Shown here piece after piece: positions 57,168 to 64,000 of a DNA stretch of 64,000 nucleotides. Every line of letters starts with the position of its first letter. The stretch's first letter is position 1. A program made the position numbers and the translations under genes. A model generated the notes under the pieces. That model ran no database searches and was not told where the DNA came from. It saw only the letters and a program-made list of their open reading frames with translations. The DNA is taken from the NCBI RefSeq assembly GCF_041153465.1, contig NZ_CP154858.1, positions 1,488,001 to 1,552,000 on the forward strand. The letters run 5' to 3'. This DNA comes from Thermohahella caldifontis. Lineage in GTDB: Bacteria > Pseudomonadota > Gammaproteobacteria > Pseudomonadales > Oleiphilaceae.

Positions 57168-58970
57168 TTACTTGTCCACTTTCAACACGGCCAGGAAGGC
57201 ATCCTGCGGGATCTCCACCTTGCCCACCTGCTTCATGCGCTTTTTGCCTTCCTTCTGCTTGGCCAGCAGTTTCTTCTTCCGGCTCACGTCACCGCCGTAG
57301 CACTTGGCCAGCACGTTCTTGCGCAGCGCCTTGACCGTGGTTCGCGCCACGATCTGGCCGCCGATGGCGGCCTGAACCGCCACATCAAACATCTGACGGG
57401 GAATCAGCTCCTTCATCTTCTCGGCCAGTTGCCGCCCCTTGTACGGGGCATTGTCCTTGTGCACGATAAGCGCCAGCGCATCCACCTTTTCACCATTGAT
57501 GAGAATATCGAGCCTCACCAGTTTTGCTGCCTGAAAGCGCACAAAATGGTAATCCAGCGAGGCAAATCCGCGTGACACGGACTTGAGCCGGTCAAAGAAG
57601 TCCAGCACCACCTCGGCCATGGGCAACTCGTAGGTCAGGGACACCTGATTGCCGAGGAACTGCATGTTCTTCTGCACACCCCGACGCTCGACACAGAGGC
57701 TGATCACATTACCCAGATAATCCTGGGGCACAAGGATGTTCGCTTCCACGATGGGTTCGCGCATTTCCTCGATCAACCCAGGATCCGGCAGGCGGGAGGG
57801 GTTGTCCACCTTGAGCACTTCACCGCGCTTGGTCACCACCTCATACACCACCGTGGGTGCGGTGGTAATCAGATCCAGGTTGTATTCCCGCTCCAGACGT
57901 TCCTGAATGATTTCCATGTGCAACATGCCAAGGAAGCCGCAACGGAAGCCAAAGCCCAGGGCATCGGATACCTCCGGCTCATAGAAGAGGGAGGCATCAT
58001 TCAGCGTCAGCTTTTCCAGCGCATCCCGGAAATCGTCATAATCTTCCGAATTGACCGGGAACAGCCCGGCGTACACCTGCGGCTGCACTTTCTTGAACCC
58101 GGGCAGGGCCGGTACGTCCGGTGTATTGGCATGCGTCATGGTATCGCCCACGGGCGCACCATGAATGTCCTTGATCCCCGCAACAACGTACCCGACTTCA
58201 CCCGCACGCAGCACATCACGCTCGAGGCGCTTGGGCGTAAACACACCCACCGCATCCACGATCTCCGTCTTGCCGGTGGACTTGATCAGAATCTTGTCCC
58301 CCTTCTTCAGGGCACCATTCTTGACACGAACAAGGGAGACCACGCCCAGATAGTTGTCAAACCAGGAATCAATGATCAGGGCCTGCAAGGGCGCATCCGG
58401 ATCTCCTTCCGGTGCGGGAATCCGCCTGACAATTTCCTCAAGCACGTCTTCCACGCCCATGCCCGACTTGGCGCTGCAAGGGATCGCATCCTGGGCATCA
58501 ATACCGATAATTTCCTCGATTTCCTTGCGTACCCGCTCCGGCTCGGCCTGCGGCAAATCCATCTTGTTCAGTACCGGAACCACCTCCAGCCCCATTTCAA
58601 TGGCCGTATAGCAGTTGGCCACGGATTGGGCTTCCACGCCTTGTCCGGCATCCACCACCAGCAGTGCACCCTCGCAGGCCGCCAGCGACCGCGAGACCTC
58701 GTAGGAAAAGTCCACGTGGCCCGGCGTATCGATAAAGTTCAGCTGGTAGGTCTGGCCATCTTTGGCCGTGTAATTGAGCGTCACGCTCTGTGCCTTGATG
58801 GTGATGCCCCGCTCCCGCTCGATATCCATGGAGTCGAGCACCTGCTCTTCCATTTCACGGTCGGCGAGACCACCACAAATCTGGATAAAGCGGTCAGCCA
58901 GCGTGGATTTGCCGTGGTCGATATGGGCAATGATGGAAAAATTTCGGATATGACTGAGGTTACTCACCAA
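57168..58970 (-). CDS. lepA: Elongation factor 4 (LepA)
   Basis: A 600-residue translational GTPase. G1 is IAHIDHGKSTLADRF, G3 IDTPGHVDFSYEVSR, G4 LNKMDLPQAEP and G5 CSAKSGMG. The EF4-specific C-terminal domain ends with FLAVLKVDK after GKKRMKQVGKVEIPQ. It acts in ribosome back-translocation or initiation under stress. It is first in the lepA-lepB pair. Confidence 0.97.
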   Translation of the reverse strand: MVSNLSHIRNFSIIAHIDHGKSTLADRFIQICGGLADREMEEQVLDSMDIERERGITIKAQSVTLNYTAKDGQTYQLNFIDTPGHVDFSYEVSRSLAACEGALLVVDAGQGVEAQSVANCYTAIEMGLEVVPVLNKMDLPQAEPERVRKEIEEIIGIDAQDAIPCSAKSGMGVEDVLEEIVRRIPAPEGDPDAPLQALIIDSWFDNYLGVVSLVRVKNGALKKGDKILIKSTGKTEIVDAVGVFTPKRLERDVLRAGEVGYVVAGIKDIHGAPVGDTMTHANTPDVPALPGFKKVQPQVYAGLFPVNSEDYDDFRDALEKLTLNDASLFYEPEVSDALGFGFRCGFLGMLHMEIIQERLEREYNLDLITTAPTVVYEVVTKRGEVLKVDNPSRLPDPGLIEEMREPIVEANILVPQDYLGNVISLCVERRGVQKNMQFLGNQVSLTYELPMAEVVLDFFDRLKSVSRGFASLDYHFVRFQAAKLVRLDILINGEKVDALALIVHKDNAPYKGRQLAEKMKELIPRQMFDVAVQAAIGGQIVARTTVKALRKNVLAKCYGGDVSRKKKLLAKQKEGKKRMKQVGKVEIPQDAFLAVLKVDK

Positions 58971-59023
58971 GGACTCTCACTGTGGACAGACGAAGCCGCG
59001 CAATTTTAGCCTATTTGTCCGGC

Positions 59024-60373
59024 CTAATCACCCGATTCCGCCCCATCCTGTGCGCCAGCCCCCGGCATGACGGCAAAAAACAGCTGACCCGCACGGTATA
59101 TGCGTACCCATTGCTGCCGATCCGGCCGGTAGTACTGGTTCCAGTCATCCGGAGAGGTCAACGGCTGACCATCCAGAGAAATGAGCACATCATCCGGTGC
59201 CAGCACTCCGGACAGGGCACTTCCTGTTTCAATGGCGGCCACCCGGACTCCCCGGCTCAGTCCCAACGCTTCAAGTGCCTTCGCATCCAGCGCGACCAAC
59301 TCCAGCCCATGCATGCCTGCACCATCAGCAACAACCGCATCCCCTTCAAGCTCTCCCAGCGTCAGAGTAACCCGGCTCTCCTTGCCATCCCGCCAGACCG
59401 TCAGTTCAACCTGATCACCCGGTGCCTGCCCCCCCACCAGCGGTGGCAGCTCATTGGAGCGCATCACTTCCTGGCCGTTGAGCGCCAGGATCACATCACC
59501 TTCCCTGAGGCCCGCGGTGGCTGCGGGTGACCCCTTCAGCACGGAGCGCACACTGGCCCCCTGAGGCCGGGACATGCCGAGGCTCCGGGCCTCTTCTGCG
59601 GATAGATCATCGATGACCACACCCAGCCATCCCCGGCGCACGACCCCCTCGGTCTGCAACTGCTGCACCACTTTCATGGCCACATCCACGGGAATTGCGA
59701 AGGAGACGCCCATGAAACCGCCCGAGCGGGTGTAGATCTGCGAATTGATTCCCACCACTTCCCCGTTCAGATTGAACAGCGGGCCGCCACTGTTGCCCGG
59801 GTTGATGGCCACGTCCGTCTGAATGAAGGGGATGTAATTTTCATTGGGCAGAGCGCGCCCGAGCGCACTGACAATGCCTGCCGTGACACTGTGTTCGAAA
59901 CCGAAGGGGGAACCAATGGCCAGCACCCATTCACCCACCTTGAGGGTGTCACTCTTGCCGATCCGGACTACCGGCAGATGGTGACCTTCGATCCTGAGTA
60001 CAGCCAGATCCGAACGCTTGTCCTTGCCCAGCAGCTTCGCTTCAAACTCACGCCGGTCACTCAGCCTGACAGTAATGCGCCTGGCACCTTCCACAACATG
60101 AAGATTGGTCAGGATCACGCCTTCTTCGGAGACGATGAAACCGGATCCGGTCGATGGCAGTGCAGGCGGCGTGTCCGGGTCCGGACGCCCGAAGAAGTGC
60201 TTGAGAATCTCACCGGGAGAGCCGTCGAGCTGACTCAGATCTGCCTGGGTACTGATATTGACCACGGCAGGCGACACCTGCTCCACCAGCACCGTAAAAT
60301 CCGGCAGCTCCCGCGCACTGGCGTGCAAGCCCGCCAGCAGCAGTGATCCGATCAGAAAAAGAATCCGCATCAT
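59024..60373 (-). CDS. mucD: Periplasmic serine protease MucD/DegQ type
   Basis: A 449-residue HtrA-family protease. A signal peptide (1-20) is followed by the trypsin-like domain with His in LTNLHVV, Asp in RSDLAVLRIE and Ser in NPGNSGGPLFN, then two PDZ domains (about 265-355 and 380-440). It degrades misfolded envelope proteins. Position after rseC and before lepA matches Pseudomonas mucD. The start at 60373 or 60370 is set by the signal peptide. Confidence 0.93.
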   Translation of the reverse strand: MMRILFLIGSLLLAGLHASARELPDFTVLVEQVSPAVVNISTQADLSQLDGSPGEILKHFFGRPDPDTPPALPSTGSGFIVSEEGVILTNLHVVEGARRITVRLSDRREFEAKLLGKDKRSDLAVLRIEGHHLPVVRIGKSDTLKVGEWVLAIGSPFGFEHSVTAGIVSALGRALPNENYIPFIQTDVAINPGNSGGPLFNLNGEVVGINSQIYTRSGGFMGVSFAIPVDVAMKVVQQLQTEGVVRRGWLGVVIDDLSAEEARSLGMSRPQGASVRSVLKGSPAATAGLREGDVILALNGQEVMRSNELPPLVGGQAPGDQVELTVWRDGKESRVTLTLGELEGDAVVADGAGMHGLELVALDAKALEALGLSRGVRVAAIETGSALSGVLAPDDVLISLDGQPLTSPDDWNQYYRPDRQQWVRIYRAGQLFFAVMPGAGAQDGAESGD

Positions 60374-60417
60374 GCCCGCTCTTTTCAATGCCCTGTCCTG
60401 AGCATAGCACAGACCTT

Positions 60418-60846
60418 TCAGCAGCGGCGCAGTATCCTGGGTTCCAGATTGGCCGCACGCGGACTCTGCGACTGAAGCCGGCGCACCAGCATCAGCCCGA
60501 CACCCATCCCCGCAAGCGCAGACAGCAATTGCACGCCTTCCGGCCAACCATTGTGCGCACCCGTTACCGCCCCGGCCACCAGACCCGCCAGCGGCAGAAG
60601 ATACTGCGTCACCGCTCCGCGCACCAGCGCCTCTTCGGGCAGGCCGATTTCCACCTGATCCCCGGGCCTGAGCGGCTCATCGGTACGGATCTCGATCCGG
60701 CAGGTTGCGCCTTCCCGCAAACCCGCCACCGCACCGCTCGGACAGCTGTCGCGTGCTTTACAATGGCTGCAGGAACTCTGCTGACGGGTCTCCACCCAGA
60801 CACGTCCCGGTGCCGTCTCGCGAACGATGCCTGTCTCCCTGATCAT
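60418..60846 (-). CDS. rseC: RseC/MucC-type envelope regulator
   Basis: A 142-residue inner-membrane protein. The N-terminal cytoplasmic part holds cysteines in SCSHCKARDSCPSG, then two hydrophobic helices (about 80-120). It acts with the sigma-E system and, in enterics, with Rsx reductase of SoxR. The ATG overlaps the rseB stop by four bases. Its end is 45 bases before mucD. Confidence 0.88.
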   Translation of the reverse strand: MIRETGIVRETAPGRVWVETRQQSSCSHCKARDSCPSGAVAGLREGATCRIEIRTDEPLRPGDQVEIGLPEEALVRGAVTQYLLPLAGLVAGAVTGAHNGWPEGVQLLSALAGMGVGLMLVRRLQSQSPRAANLEPRILRRC

Positions 60847-61802
60847 GCATTTCCCCCCACTGAATCGGCCACCTTGCGGGCCGTCGGAAGCGGGACCTCG
60901 CCCACCACCGTCACCCGCATGGCCTTGCCGGCCACCTTGCGTACCGTCGTATAGGCAGCAGAGGCCCCCACCCGCATGCCGCCTTCGGGCATACCGCCCG
61001 CCAGGGGCTCAACAAATACGGTCAGCGATGCCAGACCATCCGTATACGTTTGCGCCATGTCAGCCATCGGGTCCGGACTGGCCGTGACTTCTGTCGTGGC
61101 GCGGACAAATCCGGCCGGCAGCCAACCGGGTGCCCATGACTTCATTGCACCGGGCCTTGACGCATCCGCCGTTGAAGTCACGTGCCTGACCACCCCCTGC
61201 CCCTTGGGCACCTCAAACAAGGCATCGTCCAGTTCAGGGTTCAGCCGCAGCTCCGTGAAATGAAAACGCTCCAGCGGTTCACCATCGGTATCCACAATCC
61301 AGGATTTCACCAGCAGCCCGGTGGACGCCTCCAGCCACAGATCATAACTGTAGCGATCCGCATCCCGCGCCCTGAGCTGCAGGTGGACGACCGTCGCACC
61401 CGCCACCCGCTCATGCCCGATGACCCGGACATCATAAAAGCGTTCCATGGGCTCCACCCCGAGGATGGCACCCCCGAAGGGCCCGCCCGGCAACGCTTGC
61501 CGCAAGGCGACCTGCTTGTTGTCCGGAAAGATGCAGATGACCTGGTTGCCGTTGCGCACAATCTCGCGACGGTCACCATCCAGTGCGATCAGGCGCTCCT
61601 GCTCCACACCACCGACATAGCGATGCAGGATGCGCATGCTGGTCATGTCCCGGCCCCGGCTGTAAACAAACACACCTTCAAACGTCGCCTGCTGACGGGC
61701 CTGGGACATTTTCATCAGCCAGTCGCGGGCCTCGGGTGCCATCGCGGCTGCCTGCAGCGGCAACCAGAGCACCAGCCAGATGAACCACTTCAGTTTCGGC
61801 AC
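60843..61802 (-). CDS. rseB: Sigma-E regulatory protein RseB/MucB
   Basis: A 319-residue periplasmic protein. A signal peptide (ending LQAAAMA) precedes the large LolA-like domain (FEGVFVYSRGRDMTSMRILH) and the small C-terminal domain (SDG-type LASLTVFVEPL). It shields RseA from DegS and senses lipopolysaccharide or mislocalised lipoproteins. The GTG at 61802 follows GGGAG and the rseA stop directly; an ATG at 61826 inside rseA is less likely. Confidence 0.9.
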   Translation of the reverse strand: MPKLKWFIWLVLWLPLQAAAMAPEARDWLMKMSQARQQATFEGVFVYSRGRDMTSMRILHRYVGGVEQERLIALDGDRREIVRNGNQVICIFPDNKQVALRQALPGGPFGGAILGVEPMERFYDVRVIGHERVAGATVVHLQLRARDADRYSYDLWLEASTGLLVKSWIVDTDGEPLERFHFTELRLNPELDDALFEVPKGQGVVRHVTSTADASRPGAMKSWAPGWLPAGFVRATTEVTASPDPMADMAQTYTDGLASLTVFVEPLAGGMPEGGMRVGASAAYTTVRKVAGKAMRVTVVGEVPLPTARKVADSVGGNA

Positions 61803-61803
61803 T

Positions 61804-62340
61804 TCATTCTCCCAACGGATCTGCACTGTTCAGGCGCGCGTAGGCGATCAGCTGACCGCTGTTCATGGCGGAATACTGCAGGTGTTTCATCAGATAGGCC
61901 TGAAGCTGCGGCTGAACCGCAGGATCCAGTTCGGCCACCTGACCTGCCGCATCGGGCCCGACCGGTTGTGCCAGCCAGACCCCGGCCACGAGTACGGCCG
62001 CCGCGACTGCGCCCCCCAGCCAGCCCAGCCAGCCGGATCTGACCTCGGTCGGTACGCTGTCCGGCAATGCCGTCGCTGCAGGCGCCGCCCGGATCGGCGC
62101 CTCCCTGCCGGCAGCCGGTTCATCCTCGCCATCAAGAGCCGCGTGAATGCCCGCCAGCAGATCTACCGTTGCCCAATCAGACTCTTCTTCCCGCAAAACG
62201 GCACGCACCTGATGGTACCGGGACCAGGTCGCCTGCAAGGCCTCCTGATCGCCCTGCATCAGCATGCGGCGGACTTCCAGCTCGGTGGCTTCATCATCCA
62301 TCAGCGCAGACAGGGTTTCTTTCATGCGTTCATCACTCAT
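61804..62340 (-). CDS. rseA: Anti-sigma-E factor RseA/MucA
   Basis: A 178-residue single-pass protein. The N-terminal cytoplasmic anti-sigma domain starts MSDERMKETLSALMDDEATE, one membrane helix follows (WLGWLGGAVAAAVLVAGVWL, about 104-123), and the periplasmic tail ends with a YSAMNSGQLIAYAR-type RseB-binding region. It holds RpoE until cleaved by DegS and RseP. The start overlaps the rpoE stop by four bases. Confidence 0.92.
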   Translation of the reverse strand: MSDERMKETLSALMDDEATELEVRRMLMQGDQEALQATWSRYHQVRAVLREEESDWATVDLLAGIHAALDGEDEPAAGREAPIRAAPAATALPDSVPTEVRSGWLGWLGGAVAAAVLVAGVWLAQPVGPDAAGQVAELDPAVQPQLQAYLMKHLQYSAMNSGQLIAYARLNSADPLGE

Positions 62341-62960
62341 AGCGAATGTCCTCCCGGTACGGGACGCTGTCCCTCGTCGGATAACAGGGGCGCGATGGCC
62401 TTGTCCACCGCCTCACGGGCCCGGAAAATGCGCGATCGCACCGTACCCACCGGACACCCCATGATGTTTGAAATATCTTCATAGCTCATGCCATCGAACT
62501 CCCTCAGGGTCAATGCCACGCGCAGCTCCTCCGGCAAGGCGGCGAGGGCCTCGTGAATGGCGCGCCTGAGCTGGTCCCGGCGCATGGCCGCTTCCGGACC
62601 ATCGTGAGTTTTCAGTCCCTCGCTGCCGCTGTAGTGCATGGCATCCCCCGCATCCACATCCGTGCCGGGCGGCCTCCGGCCTGCCGCGGCAAGATGATTC
62701 TTGGCCGTATTGGCAGCAATCCGGTACAGCCAGGTATAGAATCCGCTGTCTCCCCGGAACCCGGGCAGCGCCCGGTAGGCCTTGATGAACGCCTCCTGCG
62801 CCACATCCATGACCTCATGCGGATCCTGAATGAAGCGTGCGATCAGCGCCATGATCCGGCTCTGATACTTGCGCACCAGCAGATCAAAGGCCCGGCGGTC
62901 TCCCTTCTGCGCACGCATGACCAGTTGCTCGTCAGTGGGCGAATGCACTGTTTCCGTCAC
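62337..62960 (-). CDS. rpoE: RNA polymerase sigma-E factor (RpoE/AlgU)
   Basis: A 207-residue ECF sigma factor. Region 2 reads DEQLVMRAQKGDRRAFDLLV, IQDPHEVMDVAQEAFIKAYR and FYTWLYRIAANTAKNHL. Region 4 reads LPEELRVALTLREFDGMSYE and GTVRSRIFRAREAVD. The GTG start at 62960 with GGGAGAG fits the family; an ATG at 63020 would add an unusual 20-residue tail. It heads rpoE-rseA-rseB-rseC-mucD. Confidence 0.95.
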   Translation of the reverse strand: MTETVHSPTDEQLVMRAQKGDRRAFDLLVRKYQSRIMALIARFIQDPHEVMDVAQEAFIKAYRALPGFRGDSGFYTWLYRIAANTAKNHLAAAGRRPPGTDVDAGDAMHYSGSEGLKTHDGPEAAMRRDQLRRAIHEALAALPEELRVALTLREFDGMSYEDISNIMGCPVGTVRSRIFRAREAVDKAIAPLLSDEGQRPVPGGHSL

Positions 62961-63053
62961 ATGGTCTCTCCCGGTGCGCAGATTCGTATTCAGATACACG
63001 ACCCGGCTGGTTGCAGGCATTTCCCCTCACTCCCGATTCATCACTCGTGGAGG

Positions 63054-63081
63054 TTTGACCCGCTTTTCCGCGCCAGGTTCC
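63054..63081 (-). promoter_or_regulatory. Sigma-E-type autoregulated promoter of rpoE
   Basis: On the minus strand GGAACCT (63081-63075) and GTCAAA (63059-63054) are 15 bases apart. This is close to the GGAACTT-N15-GTCTAA form known for sigma-E promoters and lies about 95 bases before rpoE. Confidence 0.65.
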
Positions 63082-63165
63082 CCGGCATTTCACTTCCGGG
63101 GCTTGTTCACAGCTTTGCGAGTGATAGTATACCGCAATTGATTGACAACGCCTGCACGGACACTC

Positions 63166-64000
63166 ATGACCGACTCTCTGGATTTCGACGTACTGATCAT
63201 CGGCAGCGGTGCCGCCGGACTGACCACGGCACTGAACCTGCCAACAGATGCCCGGATTGCCGTGGTCTCCAAGTCCAGCTTGGCCAGCGGCGCCACACTC
63301 TGGGCACAGGGCGGCATTGCGGCGGTACTGGATGACCGGGACAGCCTCGAGGCGCACATTCAGGACACGTTGCGTGCAGGTGCCGGACTCTGTCATGAAG
63401 ATGCCGTGCGCTTTACGGTTGAGCATGGCCGGGAAGCCATCGAGTGGCTGATCAGCCAGGGGGTGGACTTCACCCGAGACGAGTCCGACAACAATGGTCT
63501 GGGTTACCACCTCACCCGTGAGGGCGGACACAGTCACCGCCGGATCATCCATGCGGCGGACGCCACCGGCCGGGCCGTCTCCAACACCCTCGTGGACCGG
63601 GTTCAGGAGGCCCCCCACATCACCCTGCTGGAGTACCGCACCTGTGTGGATCTCATCACCCACGCCAAACTGTATCTGCCCGGCAACCGCGTGGCAGGCG
63701 CCTATCTTTACAACCGTCGCACCGGCAAGGTGGAAACCGTCAGGGCACGCTTCGTGGTGCTCGCCACCGGCGGCGCCAGCAGCGTTTACCTGTATGCCAG
63801 CAACCCGGAGGTAGCCACGGGAGACGGGATTGCCATGGCCTGGCGGGCCGGCTGCCGGGTGGCCAACATGGAATTCAACCAGTTCCATCCCACTTGTCTT
63901 TACCACCCGGATGCCCGCTCGGTGCTGATATCCGAGGCGGTCAGGGGCGAAGGCGGCGTGCTCCGGCTCCCCAACGGGGAGCGCTTCATGGCGCGCTTTG
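63166..64000 (+). CDS. nadB: L-aspartate oxidase (partial, runs off right edge)
   Basis: The first 278 residues of a FAD enzyme that begins NAD synthesis by oxidising L-aspartate. The FAD loop is DVLIIGSGAAGLTTAL, followed by LASGATLWAQGGIAAVLD, HSHRRIIHAADATGRAV and MEFNQFHPTCLYHPDA, all typical of NadB. It is divergent from rpoE, as nadB is in most gammaproteobacteria. The remainder lies outside the window. Confidence 0.95.
   Translation, partial: MTDSLDFDVLIIGSGAAGLTTALNLPTDARIAVVSKSSLASGATLWAQGGIAAVLDDRDSLEAHIQDTLRAGAGLCHEDAVRFTVEHGREAIEWLISQGVDFTRDESDNNGLGYHLTREGGHSHRRIIHAADATGRAVSNTLVDRVQEAPHITLLEYRTCVDLITHAKLYLPGNRVAGAYLYNRRTGKVETVRARFVVLATGGASSVYLYASNPEVATGDGIAMAWRAGCRVANMEFNQFHPTCLYHPDARSVLISEAVRGEGGVLRLPNGERFMARF

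Overview
The window reads as chromosomal DNA from a free-living gammaproteobacterium of moderately high GC content. The evidence is gene order: nadB facing rpoE-rseA-rseB-rseC-mucD-lepA-lepB-rnc-era-recO-pdxJ, then barA/gacS and cysM-rlmD-relA-mazG, all close to the arrangement in Pseudomonas and Chromatiales-type genomes. A closer placement cannot be made from sequence reading alone. Coding density is very high, many genes overlap by 1-4 bases, and there is one insertion sequence, one tRNA and no CRISPR array.

Region by region. 1-9.2 kb is a signalling island: two Hpt/REC proteins and a stand-alone receiver (two of the three genes carry a one-base frameshift in a G run), a secreted GDSL hydrolase, two divergent 7TM-DISM receptors (one with GGDEF), a histidine-kinase-like pseudo-kinase and a divergent HTH-REC regulator. 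9.2-20.9 kb is a complete acyclic-terpene-utilisation (atu) cluster in the order known from Pseudomonas aeruginosa: atuR divergent from atuABCDEFGH, with two palindromic operator candidates in the gap. atuF (geranyl-CoA carboxylase biotin subunit) also lacks one G. 21-31.8 kb holds a solute-binding-like protein, a TPR-like hypothetical, a PLP enzyme, rpsF-rpsR-rplI, dnaB-alr, an NAD(P)-binding protein, fnr with a HemN-like protein that has lost its radical-SAM cysteines, and a PlsC-type acyltransferase.

32-39.8 kb contains a tRNA-Met whose promoter edge has been hit by an IS1202-like element with an 18-bp target duplication, then marC, a phasin-like HhH protein, yceI with a cytochrome b561, a possible 15-codon ORF behind palindromes, rsmJ-uppP, tsaB and adk. 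39.9-50 kb carries a YbaK-HDOD protein, ppc, mazG, relA, rlmD and cysM. 50-64 kb is barA convergent with the pdxJ-to-lepA block, followed by mucD and the sigma-E operon with a good sigma-E-type promoter ahead of rpoE, and a partial nadB at the right edge.

Functionally the window joins envelope-stress control (RpoE/RseA/RseB/RseC/MucD), stringent and Gac-type global control (RelA, BarA), c-di-GMP synthesis (two GGDEF proteins) and oxygen sensing (FNR) with a catabolic island that would let the cell use citronellol- or geraniol-type terpenes. Three single-G deficits in reading frames (1337-1342, 2691-2696, 16304-16308) need a raw-read check before those genes are treated as truly broken.
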